A program made the position numbers and the translations under genes. From Alphaproteobacteria bacterium (GTDB taxonomy: Bacteria; Pseudomonadota; Alphaproteobacteria; Caulobacterales; Hyphomonadaceae): a stretch of DNA of 64,000 nt. Where the stretch lies: NCBI GenBank assembly GCA_018222605.1, contig JAAEZZ010000002.1, positions 248,001-312,000 on the forward strand, in the 5' to 3' direction. Numbering within the stretch: the first letter of the stretch is position 1; each line of letters opens with the position of its first letter. Shown piece by piece: positions 45,336-56,086 of the stretch. Under the pieces are notes generated by a model. It was not told where the DNA came from. It saw nothing but the letters and a program-made list of their open reading frames with translations, and did not search any database.

Positions 45336-46229
45336 ATGGATTTGTGGATCCCCATCACGTTGGCAGCTGCGTTCTGCCAGAACCTTCGCTCTGCGTTGCA
45401 GAAACAGCTGAAGGGGCAGCTCAGCACATGGGGCGCAACAGCATCGCGCTTCGTGTTCGCTGCTCCGCTCGCTGTGCTGTTTACGTATGGTCTGATGCTG
45501 GCGCAGGGCGATGCCCTGCCCGGCATTCCCGGTCTGTTTTATCTCTATGGTGCGCTGGGCGGCCTCTGCCAGATCGTTGCGACAGGCCTTCTGATCTATT
45601 TGTTCAGCCGGGCAAACTTTTCCGCAGCAACGGCCTTCACCAAGACAGAGCCAGTCCAGACTGCACTGTTCGGTATCATCCTCTTAGGAGACCATCCCTC
45701 CGTGCTGATGACGCTTGCCATCATGATCAGCCTGGCAGGTGTCATGATGATTTCCATTCCCAAAGCGGCAGCCTCGAAATGGAAACCGGATAGGGCCCTC
45801 TGGATCGGCATACTGTCTGGCGGTCTGTTCGGCCTCTCTGCGGTGGCATTTCGGGGGGCCTCTCTTTCCCTCTCTGACGGGGACGCCCTGCTCCGCGCGG
45901 CGATCACGGTGAGCTATGTCACCTTCTTTCAGGCCGTGACCATTCTGCTCTGGATGTGGCTGCGCGAGCCGGGCCAGATCACGAAGCTGTTCAAGGCCTG
46001 GCGCATGGCTGGCCTTGTCGGGCTGGTGGGTCTGCTGGGCTCTCTGGGATGGGTTACGGCTTTCACGCTCCAGAATGCCGCCTATGTGCGGGCACTCGGC
46101 CAGATCGACATCGTATTCACCCTGTGTGCGTCACTTCTGGTCTTTAAGGAAACACTCACCGCACGCGAAATCACAGGCGTACTGCTAGTGACGCTGGGTG
46201 TTGTGGTTCTTGTACTGGCAGCAGGTTAG
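45336..46229 (+). CDS. EamA/DMT family transporter
   Basis: 297 residues with ten predicted transmembrane helices in two EamA-like halves. The N-half begins DLWIPITLAAAFCQNLRSAL and contains FSAATAFTKTEPVQTALFG; the second half ends ALGQIDIVFTLCASLLVFKE and TAREITGVLLVTLGVVVLVL, typical EamA endings. Drug/metabolite exporters of this type often move amino acids or metabolites, and it follows leuA by 29 bases, but the substrate is unknown. Its TAG stop overlaps the next gene's TAA in TTAG. Confidence 0.85.
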   Translation: MDLWIPITLAAAFCQNLRSALQKQLKGQLSTWGATASRFVFAAPLAVLFTYGLMLAQGDALPGIPGLFYLYGALGGLCQIVATGLLIYLFSRANFSAATAFTKTEPVQTALFGIILLGDHPSVLMTLAIMISLAGVMMISIPKAAASKWKPDRALWIGILSGGLFGLSAVAFRGASLSLSDGDALLRAAITVSYVTFFQAVTILLWMWLREPGQITKLFKAWRMAGLVGLVGLLGSLGWVTAFTLQNAAYVRALGQIDIVFTLCASLLVFKETLTAREITGVLLVTLGVVVLVLAAG

Positions 46230-48490
46230 AGAGCGGCGTCGATCAGGAGGTAGGCGGCGAGACGAGGGCTGGCATTACGGCCTGTCTTCTGCGTTTGCTC
46301 CAGAGCAGCCAGAGCATCCTCTTCTTCAAGCGAGATGAACTCTCGCGCCAGCTGCAACAATTCGCGATCATTGCGCAGGCGCTGTGTCACACGGTCCACC
46401 TGACGGCCGGCCTGAGCAATAATGGCTGTCTTGCGCTCGCGATCTCCCCGGCGGGCCGCTTCGGCAATTTTGCGCTTGGCCTTGGGACGGAACGTCTCCG
46501 GCAGCATGATGCCCGTGCTCTGCAGGCGTTCGAGCAGCTCTTCTGCCACTTCCTCACGATCACGATGCGGGGAATCTTCCCGGCTCATGTCAGAGATAAT
46601 GTCGCGCCATCCCATTTCTGGTCCGGGCGAATGCGTTGACGGTCGCGCCGGCACAAGGGCCCCGCTCGTATGGGAGGCCTCTTGGGTAGGCGGCGGCGAG
46701 GGCCGTTCCGGCTGCGGCACGTAGGGCGGAGGGGAAACCTGCGGTGTAGCTGGCGGCTGCTGCCTTGCAACCGGCGGAGTTTGCGTCGGTTGACTTTGCG
46801 GGAAATCCGTTGCCCGGCGCCTCGGCGTTTCAGCCGGCATTTCCTCGGAAGGCTGCGGATCATCAAACCGGCGGCGCAGCAGCATCGGATTACGGGCCGC
46901 CGGGCGTTCCGGCTCCCATGAACCGCCATCATCCTCACTCGTCTCATGCTGCGGAGTGGGAGCTGGCTTCTCCGGCTCGGTCTCTGTCAGAGCAGCATTG
47001 GCCAGCGCATCTGCCGCTGCATCAAACAATTCGTCTTCCATGCTGGGGCGACGACCGGAAGGGGCGGGCGCAGGCGCGCGGGGCGCCTCCGGCGTGTGGC
47101 CGTTGCGTTCGTCAGGATGAAAGCCGTTTCGCTGGCCGTTGCCATGCGAGACAGGCTCCCGGGCAGACGGATCAGTCTGGGAGGCACGCGCTGGCGAGCG
47201 AAGAGGTGGCGTTTGCGTCGCCGCGGAATATGGCTGAGCCTCAGAGGCAGGAGGCGCCATTGGCCGGCTCGCTTCCACACGCGGTTCAGCAGGACTCTCG
47301 GCTGGCTGTGCAACATAGTCCTGCTGGGAGGCAGCAGATTGAGACGCGGGAGTATGAGGTTGTTTGGCTTTTTGCTCGAGGCGCACGGTATCGGCGCGCG
47401 CAGCATATTCTGCCGAGCGGATGGCGGACGCGGCTTGTTCGCCTGCCTCTTTCAATTGCGCCAAGGCTTTGGCGGCCTGTTCAGCCGCTTCGCGTGTGGA
47501 CTGGTTAATCTCCCGGTTGGCAAGACGCGCAGCTTCAAGAGCAGATGAGACAGCATCGTTCAAGGTATCGCCCGTTGTCATGGCCGCTGCTGCCGCAATC
47601 TCCCCTGCCCTTACGGCGGCATCAACCGTGCGGCGAGACTGGTCCAGCTTCTCTTCAATACGGCTGACCGCAAAGGTTAGCGTTTCGGTGCGGGTGGCCG
47701 CATCGCTGGCTAGGCCATCCAGCTCGACCAGTTTCTCAGACAGAGAGCGACCGGCCATCTGCATGTCCTGCAGGCGGGTTTCCAGCGCGTGATCAGCGCG
47801 GGAGACTTCCTCACTCGCCTCGCGGGCGGCCTGCACCATCATCTGGGCCTGACGCGGGATCGCTTCGTTCAGGGATTGCATTTGCGCACGCAGATCGCGT
47901 GCCAGTCCTTCCAGGGCCTGACGTTCAGCCCCAAGCCGCTCGGTCAGTTCGCGGGCATTGTCAGCGCTGGCATAAGCCACAGATTCCAGGCGCAAACGCT
48001 CATCACCGATCTCTCCGGCCATGGCCTTCATCGCGGTAAGCGCATGTGCCATTGCACGGTCCACCTCAGCGGCGGCCTGCTTCATCTGTTCGGCAAAGGT
48101 GATGCCTTCCGTACCTGCTTCGCGCGCTGGCGCCATCAAACGGACGGCAGCCTCCATCACCAAGGCATTCGACGCGGCAGCCCGGCGATTTGTGCGGCCC
48201 ATATAGCCCGCCATGATCATCAGTAGGGCCGGAACAAGCCCCGCCAGTCCGCCGCCAACCAGGGCAAGGGTCGGCAATTCCTTGAGACCATCAACGCCCC
48301 ACAGACCAAGCGCGATGCCCGCAGCACCAAAAATCCAGCAAAATGCTACAATAAATCCGGTCACAACCATCCAGCTGCCGCCATGGCGGGCGAGCTCGAA
48401 GTTGTGCGACGCCTCTTGCCTGACGAGCAGATCGCGGCCAGACGGGCGAGCGGCAGGCGTTTCTGTCATGAGGAGACTATACCGTGACAT
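46226..48490 (-). CDS. Large two-TM coiled-coil protein, TipN-like architecture
   Basis: 754 residues (747 if started at the ATG at 48469). Two adjacent hydrophobic helices lie near residues 41-65 (VVTGFIVAFCWIFGAAGIAL) and 73-95 (TLALVGGGLAGLVPALLMIM). A long Ala/Glu/Arg-rich coiled coil spans about 105-390. A Pro/Ser/Gln-rich disordered stretch (about 390-640) and a charged helical C-terminal domain (about 650-754, ending AAYLLIDAAL) follow. This order resembles the polarity factor TipN of Caulobacter (two N-terminal TM segments plus coiled coil). No residue motif proves the identity, so this is a proposal. The start is uncertain. Confidence 0.7.
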   Translation of the reverse strand: MSRYSLLMTETPAARPSGRDLLVRQEASHNFELARHGGSWMVVTGFIVAFCWIFGAAGIALGLWGVDGLKELPTLALVGGGLAGLVPALLMIMAGYMGRTNRRAAASNALVMEAAVRLMAPAREAGTEGITFAEQMKQAAAEVDRAMAHALTAMKAMAGEIGDERLRLESVAYASADNARELTERLGAERQALEGLARDLRAQMQSLNEAIPRQAQMMVQAAREASEEVSRADHALETRLQDMQMAGRSLSEKLVELDGLASDAATRTETLTFAVSRIEEKLDQSRRTVDAAVRAGEIAAAAAMTTGDTLNDAVSSALEAARLANREINQSTREAAEQAAKALAQLKEAGEQAASAIRSAEYAARADTVRLEQKAKQPHTPASQSAASQQDYVAQPAESPAEPRVEASRPMAPPASEAQPYSAATQTPPLRSPARASQTDPSAREPVSHGNGQRNGFHPDERNGHTPEAPRAPAPAPSGRRPSMEDELFDAAADALANAALTETEPEKPAPTPQHETSEDDGGSWEPERPAARNPMLLRRRFDDPQPSEEMPAETPRRRATDFPQSQPTQTPPVARQQPPATPQVSPPPYVPQPERPSPPPTQEASHTSGALVPARPSTHSPGPEMGWRDIISDMSREDSPHRDREEVAEELLERLQSTGIMLPETFRPKAKRKIAEAARRGDRERKTAIIAQAGRQVDRVTQRLRNDRELLQLAREFISLEEEDALAALEQTQKTGRNASPRLAAYLLIDAAL

Positions 48491-48544
48491 TTCGCCCGGC
48501 GCGAGACCAGAATAAGGCCAATCTGGGCTTTTATCGCAGTCGGC

Positions 48545-48688
48545 TTAGCGCCCGAGCGCGAGGATGGAAACCGTGCTGGTATCAGCTTGGTCAGATGCAT
48601 CCTTCTGATCCGGCGCAAACTCCAAGCCCAGCCATGCAAGAATGGCAGCGATGGCAAGATTGCGAACGAGCGCGATGAAGCTCATCAT
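48545..48688 (-). CDS. Small single-TM protein (47 residues)
   Basis: Read from the ATG at 48688 with GGGG upstream: one hydrophobic helix FIALVRNLAIAAILAWLGLE followed by an acidic, Ser/Thr-rich tail that ends at a stop at 48545. No family recognised. It lies between the coiled-coil gene and the Hpt gene. Codon pattern looks plausible, but a chance frame cannot be excluded. Confidence 0.45.
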   Translation of the reverse strand: MMSFIALVRNLAIAAILAWLGLEFAPDQKDASDQADTSTVSILALGR

Positions 48689-48869
48689 CGGATTTCCCCA
48701 GTAAGTCTTTGGCGCATTTTCTCTAAGACGCACGAGCGCATATTACTCGATATTCACATTTTCGACAATCGATAAAAGCATCCATATTTTCCGGGCTGTT
48801 GGCTTGGTGATTAACAAATGCACAGGGCTATGCATGCCAGTATGGTCACACGTTCAGGAGTCTGCGCCC

Positions 48870-49250
48870 ATGACTGATCCCCTCGCTTTGCTGGATCGCG
48901 AACATCTGAAATCGATGACGGGCAATGACCCGGAGCTTGCGATAGAGATCATTGAGATCTTCCAGCATCAGGCTGAAATCTGGTCGCGTATGCTGGACCC
49001 GAAAACAGACCCGAAGCAGTGGGCAGACGCCGCACACACCCTCAAAGGCTCAGCCTTGGGCATTGGTGCCATTCGCTTGGCTGCCAAATGCGAGAAGGCA
49101 GAGAAAGCGGGCCGCGCGGAAACCCCTCCCAGCCTTACAGCCGCGGCAGTTTTGTTGGGAGACGTCAAGGATGTGCTTGGCGACACTCTGGAAGAGGCCG
49201 CAAAAGTGCTTTACGAACTGGCGTCTTCGGGAGCCTTCAAGGCGTCATAA
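48870..49250 (+). CDS. Stand-alone histidine phosphotransfer (Hpt) domain protein
   Basis: 126 residues from the ATG at 48870, with AGGAG upstream. A single Hpt four-helix domain is recognisable: MTGNDPELAIEIIEIFQHQA, then ADAAHTLKGSALGIGAIRLA with the phosphoacceptor His56, and AKCEKAEKAGRA. It would relay phosphate between a hybrid kinase and a response regulator. No cognate kinase is adjacent. It is a single-domain protein and does not look like the longer ChpT phosphotransferase. Its last 40 bases are overlapped by the chorismate mutase gene on the other strand. Confidence 0.88.
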   Translation: MTDPLALLDREHLKSMTGNDPELAIEIIEIFQHQAEIWSRMLDPKTDPKQWADAAHTLKGSALGIGAIRLAAKCEKAEKAGRAETPPSLTAAAVLLGDVKDVLGDTLEEAAKVLYELASSGAFKAS

Positions 49251-49555
49251 CTCGCAAATTCGTAAGCAATACAGCGGTCTATCAGGGTCCGCCAAACCGG
49301 CTCGGCGATTGCTGGAGACAGCCCAGCACCAGCACAGGCGGCTTTCACCTTGTCGACAACATCCTCAATACGCGGACGGTCATGCACGATGTTCCGATCC
49401 CCCTTGATGCGGGCAGCCGCATCCATGAAGGATTGGCGTTCAGCCAGAATTTCCACCAGCAAACGATCAATACGGTCAATCTCGTAGCGAACCTGCTCCA
49501 TACTTTCACATGTCTCTGCAGTGTGATGGCGCTGGTCTGAAGTATAAGTCGTCAT
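49211..49555 (-). CDS. Chorismate mutase (AroQ fold), monofunctional
   Basis: 114 residues from the ATG at 49555; the frame extends to 49774 without support. The AroQ-type helices are visible: MEQVRYEIDRIDRLLVEILA, RQSFMDAAARIK, and VDKVKAACAGAGLSPAIAEP, followed by WRTLIDRCIAYEF. Arg and Lys residues in the first helix and the AARIK segment are positioned as in chorismate mutases (prephenate formation for Phe/Tyr); the related PchB-type isochorismate lyase is an alternative. The ribosome-binding site is weak. The 3' end overlaps the Hpt gene by 40 bases. Confidence 0.78.
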   Translation of the reverse strand: MTTYTSDQRHHTAETCESMEQVRYEIDRIDRLLVEILAERQSFMDAAARIKGDRNIVHDRPRIEDVVDKVKAACAGAGLSPAIAEPVWRTLIDRCIAYEFASYDALKAPEDASS

Positions 49556-49723
49556 GCTTGGTATGCCCTGTTGCCAGTCGTTCGCGAATATATGAGCGCG
49601 GCGGTCTCGGCAATAAAGCAGCTGCGACGAACAGCCCGCAATGCTTCGGTGAAACCTCTTGCGTTTGCCCTGACAGGTAGCTAAACACAACAATGAGTTA
49701 TAATATAACATTATGGTGTCTGC

Positions 49724-50428
49724 ATGTCCCCCTCGCTGCCGAGTAATATCCTGGACGCTTTCGGCCCGGAGCAAGCCGCGACCTATGATGAGCGCTTCAG
49801 CAAGCTGTCAGCCATCAACAGCCTGCTGCATCTTGTCATACAATCGCAATTCGCCCACCTGCCGGACAATGCCCACGTCCTTATCGCCGGAGCTGGCACA
49901 GGAGCAGACGTCCGCCATCTCGCCCCCCTCTTCCCGTCCTGGCATTTTACGCTGGCCGACCCGGCAGGCGCGATGCTTGAAATCGCCTGGCAGCACGCGA
50001 ACCAAGAAGGCTTTGCCGACAGGTGCACATTTCATGCGGGTTATGTCTCAAGCCTGCCAGAGACGCAGTTTGACGCCGCAACCAGCCTGCTTGTCTCGCA
50101 TTTCCTGAACGAGGAGGAAGACCGCACAGCTTATTATCGCTCGATCGCCGAACGCTTGCAGCCTGGCGCACCGTTGTTCGAGGCCGCCCTTTGCGGAAAT
50201 CGTTACGATGCGATCTTCGAAACGGAAATGGATGTCTGGCTTGGACTGATGAACTTGGCTGGCATGACGGACGAAAGCCGGCAGAACTATCGGCAATCGT
50301 TTGGGACGCTCTTTGCCGCTCACGCCCCTTCAGAGGTCGAAAAAATGATCGGGGCGGCCAAATTTGACCGCCCCGTGCAATGCTTTCAGGCTGGATTGAT
50401 CCGTGGCTGGATCACTCACAGGCTTTAG
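49724..50428 (+). CDS. Class I SAM-dependent methyltransferase
   Basis: 234 residues. SAM-binding motif I is [18 protein letters not shown] at about 47-64, motif [16 protein letters not shown], then [20 protein letters not shown] (post-motif region) and [13 protein letters not shown]. The substrate is not recognisable. It is cytoplasmic, with no signal sequence. It diverges from the chorismate mutase gene; the region between holds a TATAAT-like stretch. The TAG stop overlaps the sucB stop in TTAG. Confidence 0.85.
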   Translation: MSPSLPSNILDAFGPEQAATYDERFSKLSAINSLLHLVIQSQFAHLPDNAHVLIAGAGTGADVRHLAPLFPSWHFTLADPAGAMLEIAWQHANQEGFADRCTFHAGYVSSLPETQFDAATSLLVSHFLNEEEDRTAYYRSIAERLQPGAPLFEAALCGNRYDAIFETEMDVWLGLMNLAGMTDESRQNYRQSFGTLFAAHAPSEVEKMIGAAKFDRPVQCFQAGLIRGWITHRL

Positions 50429-51963
50429 ACTTCGAGCAGCATCCGTTCCGGATCTTCCAGAGCTTCCTTGACGCGCACCAGGAACGTCACGGCTTCCTTG
50501 CCGTCGACGATCCGGTGGTCATAGGACAGCGCCAGATACATCATCGGGCGGATCTTAACTTCGCCGTTCACGGCGACCGGCCGCTGCTCGATGCGGTGCA
50601 TGCCCAGAACCCCGGATTGTGGGGGGTTCAGGATTGGCGTAGACATCAGCGAGCCATAGATGCCACCATTCGAGATGGTGAACGTACCGCCCTGCATGTC
50701 TCCAATGGTGAGTTCACCGTCACGTGCCTTCTTACCGAGATTGGCAATCGCCTTCTCGATGCCTGCCAGCGACAGGTCGTCAGAGTCCCGCACGACCGGC
50801 ACCACCAGGCCCTTCTCGGTGCCGACAGCAACGCCAATATCGTAGAAGTTCTTGTAGATGATGTCCTGGCCGTCGATCTCTGCGTTCACAGCCGGCACTT
50901 CTTTCAGCGCATTCACACACGCTTTCACGAAGAAGCTCATGAAGCCCAGCTTGATGCCGTGCTTGGCCACGAAAGCGTCCTGATGCTTTTTGCGCAGATC
51001 CATGATGGCGCCCATGTCGACGTCGTTGAACGTCGTCAGCATGGCGGCCGTGTCCTGGGCCTCTTTCAGGCGACGCGCGATGGTCTGGCGCAGACGCGTC
51101 ATGCGCACACGCTCTTCGCGTGGGCCAATGTCGCGAGGCTCCTTTGCCTGGGCCGGAGCGGACGACGACGCGGACTTGGCCGCAGAGTTCACATACTCCA
51201 TTGCATCGGCCTTGGTGGCGCGGCCATCCTTGCCGGTACCCGGAATGTCTGACGGGTTCACGCCAGCTTCCGAAGAGATACGGCGTACGGACGGCGCAAC
51301 CGGGCGATCTCCGGTGGCCGCTGGCGCAGACCCGCTGGTAGACGGTGCAGAAGCGGCTGGCGCGGCCTTTGCCGGAGCGGAAGCGCCCGCATTGATACGC
51401 GCAATGACAGAGCCTGGTGTCACGGAATCGCCTTCGGCGACAAGGAGTTCAGCCAGAACGCCATCTGCCGGGGACGGCACTTCCAGTGCCACCTTGTCGG
51501 TTTCGATCTCAGCGATCGTTTCGTCTTTCTTCACGGCATCGCCTGGAGCCTTGAGGAAAGTGGAGAGCGTGCCCTCTGCAACGCTCTCTCCCATTGTTGG
51601 AACTTCAACGTCCATCAGTTCGCCCTTGTCTTCCTTACCGGGTACGCCGCCCTTCTCTTTCGGGCCGCCATGTTCTGGCAGCGCGTCGGCTGCCGTGTCA
51701 GATTTGCTGCCTGTCGCGCCTGCGCCGGAGCCTGCGCCAAGCTTGCCGAGGACAGCGCCGATCTCAACCGTGTCGCCTTCCTTCGCAATGATCTCGGAAA
51801 GCACACCGTCTTCCGTTGCAGAAACTTCCACAGACACTTTGTCCGTTTCCAGCTCTACAAGCACGTCATCCTTTTTCACCTGATCGCCCTTGGCTTTCAG
51901 CCATTGGCCAACGGTGGCTTCCGTGATGCTCTCGCCAAGTGTTGGCACTGTGATATCGGTCAT
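50425..51963 (-). CDS. sucB: Dihydrolipoyllysine succinyltransferase, E2 of 2-oxoglutarate dehydrogenase
   Basis: 512 residues, about 100 longer than the usual SucB because there are two lipoyl domains. Lipoyl 1 (residues 1-75) has [12 protein letters not shown] with Lys42; lipoyl 2 (about 117-190) has [12 protein letters not shown] with Lys157. A linker and peripheral-subunit-binding domain ([20 protein letters not shown]) follow, then the catalytic domain with [20 protein letters not shown] and [15 protein letters not shown] (catalytic His/Asp). It transfers succinyl groups to CoA. It lies 29 bases after sucA. Two lipoyl domains are normal for PDH E2 but less common for SucB; the core and the sucA neighbour support SucB. 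Confidence 0.93.
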   Translation of the reverse strand: MTDITVPTLGESITEATVGQWLKAKGDQVKKDDVLVELETDKVSVEVSATEDGVLSEIIAKEGDTVEIGAVLGKLGAGSGAGATGSKSDTAADALPEHGGPKEKGGVPGKEDKGELMDVEVPTMGESVAEGTLSTFLKAPGDAVKKDETIAEIETDKVALEVPSPADGVLAELLVAEGDSVTPGSVIARINAGASAPAKAAPAASAPSTSGSAPAATGDRPVAPSVRRISSEAGVNPSDIPGTGKDGRATKADAMEYVNSAAKSASSSAPAQAKEPRDIGPREERVRMTRLRQTIARRLKEAQDTAAMLTTFNDVDMGAIMDLRKKHQDAFVAKHGIKLGFMSFFVKACVNALKEVPAVNAEIDGQDIIYKNFYDIGVAVGTEKGLVVPVVRDSDDLSLAGIEKAIANLGKKARDGELTIGDMQGGTFTISNGGIYGSLMSTPILNPPQSGVLGMHRIEQRPVAVNGEVKIRPMMYLALSYDHRIVDGKEAVTFLVRVKEALEDPERMLLEV

Positions 51964-51992
51964 GAAATCAGTCCGTTCATTAGAATCAGTAA

Positions 51993-54900
51993 TCAGGTTG
52001 CGACGATATTATCGTCGACCGGGTTTGCACCAAGGGCTGTGGAAATGAGAGCATCCTGTTCAGCCTTGTGCTTTGAAAGAAGGCCGGTGGCCGTAGCCGC
52101 AGACGGCGGACGGCCCGCATAGTGCGGACGCGAAGACTTGCTGCCTGCCTGGTTGGCACACCATTCAATCTCGTCACGGATGAAAGTCCAACCGCCCATA
52201 TTGCGCGGCTCTTCCTGACACCAGACCAGTTCTGCCTGCGGGAAGCGCTTCAGCTCGGCAATCAGCGACTTGCGTGGCACCGGATAGAATTGCTCCATAC
52301 GCAGCAGGTAGACATCATCCTGGCCGCCTTCCTCACGTGCTTCGAAGAGGTCGTAATAGACTTTGCCCGAGCACATCACGACGCGGCGGATCTTATTGTC
52401 CTTCACCAGCTTCACCTTGCCTTCACGGCCAGGCGTCTCGGCATCATCCCAGAGAACGCGGTGGAAAGAAGACTTCGTCCCCAGATCATCCAGGGCAGAT
52501 GTCGCCAGCTTGTGACGCAGCAGAGACTTCGGCGTCATGATGACCAGCGGCTTGCGGAAGTCGCGGTGGATCTGGCGGCGCAGTGCGTGGAAATAGTTTG
52601 CCGGCGTTGTCAGGTTACAGACCTGCATATTGTCTTCAGCACACATCTGAAGGAAGCGCTCAAGGCGAGCAGACGAGTGCTCAGGCCCCTGACCTTCATA
52701 GCCATGCGGCAGAAGAACAACGAGGCCTGACATGCGCAGCCATTTGCGCTCTGCCGAGGAAATGAACTGATCGAAGAAGACCTGCGCACCATTGGCGAAG
52801 TCACCGAACTGGGCTTCCCACAGGGTCAGCGTGTTCGGGTCTGCCAGCGAATAGCCATACTCATAGCCAAGCACGGCTTCTTCAGAGAGAAGCGAGTCGA
52901 TTACTTCATAATGTGCCTGCTCGTCACTCAGATGGTTCAGCGGCGTGTAGCGATCGCCATTCGTCTGGTCGACAATGTGGCTGTGACGCTGCGAGAACGT
53001 GCCCCGACCACAATCCTGACCGGACAGGCGCACCGGGAAGCCTTCATCCAGAAGCGTAGCAAAAGCCAGATGCTCCGCAGTCGCCCAATCCAGCCCCTGA
53101 CCCTTTGAAATGGCCGTCGCCCGCGCATCAATGACGCGTGACAGGGTCTTGTGAATGTCGATGCCTTCCGGAACCGTGGTGATTTTCTCACCCAGCGCCT
53201 GGAGACGCTTCTTGGAAACGCCGGTCTTGCCGCGGCGCTCATCATCATCCGGCAGGCCAAGGCCTTTCCATTCGCCATCCAGCCAGTCGGCTTTCTTGGC
53301 CTTGAAGGTTTTGCCGGCCTCAAATTCGCGGTCGAGATAGGCTTCGAAATCAGAAACCTGCTGCTCCACCTGCTCCGCCGTCAGAATGCCTTCCTTGACT
53401 AGACGCTCCGCATAGATTTCGCGCGTGGACGGATGGCCCTTGATTTCCTTGTACATCACCGGCTGGGTAAACATCGGCTCATCGCCTTCGTTGTGCCCGA
53501 AGCGGCGATAGCAGAACATGTCGATGACAACGTCCTTATGGAACTTCTGGCGGTATTCCGTCGCCACCTTGGCAGCATAGGTCACTGCTTCCGGATCATC
53601 CCCATTGACGTGGAAGATCGGGGCCTGAACCATCAGCGCCACATCGGACGGGTACGGAGAAGACCGCGAATAGATCGGGCTGGTCGTGAAGCCGATCTGG
53701 TTGTTCACGATGAAATGGATGGTGCCGCCCGTGCGATAGCCTGTCAGGCCTGACAGGGCGAAACACTCGGACACAACCCCCTGCCCTGCGAACGCGGCGT
53801 CGCCGTGCAGCAGCAGAGGCAGAACCGTTGCGCGGTTCAGCGTACCGCTTTCACGGTGACGCATTTCCTGCTTGGAACGGGACTTGCCCAGAACAACCGG
53901 GTCAACCGCCTCAAGGTGAGACGGGTTGGCGTTCATCGACAGGTGAACCTTGTTACCGTCAAATTCGCGGTCGGAAGAGGCTCCGAGGTGGTACTTCACA
54001 TCGCCCGATCCGAACTCGCCCGCGCCTTGTGTGTTACCGCCCTGGAATTCGTGGAAGATTTGCTCGTAAGGCTTGCCCATCACGGCAGCCAGCATGTTCA
54101 GGCGACCGCGGTGCGGCATGCCGACCACGATTTCCTTCACGCCGAGCGCGCCACCGCGCTTGATGATCTGCTCCAGCGCCGGAACCGCCGCCTCGCCGCC
54201 ATCCAGACCGAAACGCTTCGTGCCCGGATAACGCTTGTGCAGGAAGCGCTCAAAGGTTTCCGCTTCGATCAGCTTGGCCAGAATGGCTTTCTTGCCCTGC
54301 TGGGTGAAAGCAACACCCTTGTCCGGGCCCTCGATGCGTTCTTGCAGCCAGGCTTTTTCTTCCGGATCGGAAATATGCATGAACTCGATGCCGAGCGTGG
54401 AGCAATATGTCCGCTTAAGGATGTCCAACATCTCGATAACGGAAGCATAATCAAGGCCGAGATAGCCATCAATGAAGATCTTGCGATCCATGTCTTCCTT
54501 GGAGAAGCCATAGGTTGCCGGGTCAAGTTCAGGTTGTTTCTCCGGAGTGTCGAGGGACAACGGATCCAGCTGCGCAGCAAGGTGACCGCGCATCCGATAG
54601 GCGCGGATCATCATGATCGCGCGAATCGAATCCTTCACGTTCTGGGCAATTTCCGCCTCGGACGCGCCAGGCTTTGCCTGCTTCAGTTTTTTCTCGATTT
54701 TCGGCTCGACCAGAGCCCAGTTGCCATCAAAAGCGGCAACCTGTTCGTCGCTTAGCGGGCGTGGCCAGTCACCACGCTTCCAGCTGGCGCCGTCAGCATT
54801 GCGCTCTGCATCGCTCGAATCATCACCAAGTTCAGCAAAGAAGTCGCGCCAGCTCTCGGGAACTGACGCGGGATTCTTTGCATAGGCCGCCTGCATCTGC

Positions 54901-55001
54901 TCAAGCCACATCGCTGAGCCACCGTACAGGAAGGCTGTTTCCAGCATCGCGCTATTACCTGAACTGCGCGAACCTTTTACCGGGCTGCCGTCGTCTGCCA
55001 T
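51993..55001 (-). CDS. sucA: 2-oxoglutarate dehydrogenase E1 component SucA
   Basis: 1002 residues. The thiamin-diphosphate E1 enzyme decarboxylates 2-oxoglutarate. The N-terminus [20 protein letters not shown] is the usual docking region. RIGAYRMRGH-type helix ([17 protein letters not shown]), [39 protein letters not shown], and [20 protein letters not shown] identify the family; [14 protein letters not shown] and [20 protein letters not shown] are in the C-terminal half. GAGGACGG precedes the ATG. It sits between sucD (upstream) and sucB (29 bases downstream) in a sucC-sucD-sucA-sucB order; the 165-base gap after sucD could hold its own promoter. Confidence 0.98.
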   Translation of the reverse strand: MADDGSPVKGSRSSGNSAMLETAFLYGGSAMWLEQMQAAYAKNPASVPESWRDFFAELGDDSSDAERNADGASWKRGDWPRPLSDEQVAAFDGNWALVEPKIEKKLKQAKPGASEAEIAQNVKDSIRAIMMIRAYRMRGHLAAQLDPLSLDTPEKQPELDPATYGFSKEDMDRKIFIDGYLGLDYASVIEMLDILKRTYCSTLGIEFMHISDPEEKAWLQERIEGPDKGVAFTQQGKKAILAKLIEAETFERFLHKRYPGTKRFGLDGGEAAVPALEQIIKRGGALGVKEIVVGMPHRGRLNMLAAVMGKPYEQIFHEFQGGNTQGAGEFGSGDVKYHLGASSDREFDGNKVHLSMNANPSHLEAVDPVVLGKSRSKQEMRHRESGTLNRATVLPLLLHGDAAFAGQGVVSECFALSGLTGYRTGGTIHFIVNNQIGFTTSPIYSRSSPYPSDVALMVQAPIFHVNGDDPEAVTYAAKVATEYRQKFHKDVVIDMFCYRRFGHNEGDEPMFTQPVMYKEIKGHPSTREIYAERLVKEGILTAEQVEQQVSDFEAYLDREFEAGKTFKAKKADWLDGEWKGLGLPDDDERRGKTGVSKKRLQALGEKITTVPEGIDIHKTLSRVIDARATAISKGQGLDWATAEHLAFATLLDEGFPVRLSGQDCGRGTFSQRHSHIVDQTNGDRYTPLNHLSDEQAHYEVIDSLLSEEAVLGYEYGYSLADPNTLTLWEAQFGDFANGAQVFFDQFISSAERKWLRMSGLVVLLPHGYEGQGPEHSSARLERFLQMCAEDNMQVCNLTTPANYFHALRRQIHRDFRKPLVIMTPKSLLRHKLATSALDDLGTKSSFHRVLWDDAETPGREGKVKLVKDNKIRRVVMCSGKVYYDLFEAREEGGQDDVYLLRMEQFYPVPRKSLIAELKRFPQAELVWCQEEPRNMGGWTFIRDEIEWCANQAGSKSSRPHYAGRPPSAATATGLLSKHKAEQDALISTALGANPVDDNIVAT

Positions 55002-55166
55002 CTCAATTTCCGTCCTCTAGGACCCAAACCCCATACAATAGGGATAAAATACTTGCCCGGTTCCTACCGGGGCTGATGATCTATAGGACGGCCTGAACGG
55101 GGACAGATGCTGGCCTCGCCAGACTGGCCCGCCAAGGCCGCCCTGGCTTATATGTTGTGCGGACTG

Positions 55167-56069
55167 CTAGCCCTTCAATACCTCGACCATGGTCGTACCC
55201 AGACGCGCAGGTGACGGAGACACGCGAATGCCCGCTTCTTCCATCGCCGCGATCTTACTCTCGGCATCGCCCTGACCGCCGGAAACGATAGCACCGGCAT
55301 GGCCCATCGTACGCCCTTTTGGTGCAGTCCGGCCTGCAATAAAGCCAACCATCGGCTTCTTGCGGCCTTTCTTGGCCTCGTCGATCAGGAATTGAGCAGC
55401 TTCCTCTTCGGCGGTGCCGCCGATTTCGCCGATCATGATGATGGACTTGGTTTCTTCGTCAGCCAGGTACATTTCCAGCACGTCGATGAACTCAGTGCCT
55501 TTGACCGGGTCGCCGCCGATACCGACAGCTGAAGTCTGGCCGAGGCCAGCCTGAGAGGTCTGGTACACGGCTTCATAGGTCAGCGTACCGGAGCGGGATA
55601 CAACGCCCACTGAGCCCTTCTGGAAGATCTTGCCCGGCATGATGCCGATCTTGCACTCTTCCGGGGTCAGCAGACCCGGGCAGTTCGGACCGATCAGGCG
55701 GGATTTGGATTTCTCCAGTTTCGCCTTCACACGCACCATGTCGAGCACCGGAACGCCCTCGGTGATGCAGACGATCAGCGGGATCTCTGCGTCGATGGCT
55801 TCCTCAATGGCGGCCGCAGCGCCGGCTGGCGGCACATAGATCACGGAGGCGTTAGCGCCTGTGGCTTCGGCGGCTTCACCGGCCGTCGCGAAGATCGGCA
55901 GTTCGGTGCCATTGTCGGCAACCCATTTCTGGCCAGCCTTCTTCGGGTGCGTACCGGCGACCATCTTGGTGCCGTAATATTCCAGCGCCTGGTTGGTGTG
56001 GAACGAGCCCGTATTACCGGTCAGGCCCTGGACGATAACTTTGGTATTCTTGTCGATGAGAATGGACAT
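55167..56069 (-). CDS. sucD: Succinyl-CoA synthetase alpha subunit SucD
   Basis: 300 residues. With SucC it converts succinyl-CoA to succinate with nucleotide phosphorylation. CoA-binding [20 protein letters not shown] lies at the N-terminus. [20 protein letters not shown] and [20 protein letters not shown] follow; [20 protein letters not shown] is the phosphohistidine-loop region, and the active-site His is in [13 protein letters not shown]. Only 17 bases separate it from sucC, so the two are cotranscribed. Confidence 0.97.
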   Translation of the reverse strand: MSILIDKNTKVIVQGLTGNTGSFHTNQALEYYGTKMVAGTHPKKAGQKWVADNGTELPIFATAGEAAEATGANASVIYVPPAGAAAAIEEAIDAEIPLIVCITEGVPVLDMVRVKAKLEKSKSRLIGPNCPGLLTPEECKIGIMPGKIFQKGSVGVVSRSGTLTYEAVYQTSQAGLGQTSAVGIGGDPVKGTEFIDVLEMYLADEETKSIIMIGEIGGTAEEEAAQFLIDEAKKGRKKPMVGFIAGRTAPKGRTMGHAGAIVSGGQGDAESKIAAMEEAGIRVSPSPARLGTTMVEVLKG

Positions 56070-56086
56070 GATTTCAGCTTTATTCC

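Noticed and set aside
49699..49704. TATAAT as a promoter for the methyltransferase
   Set aside because: A fitting -35 is too far upstream (23 or more bases), so I did not list it.
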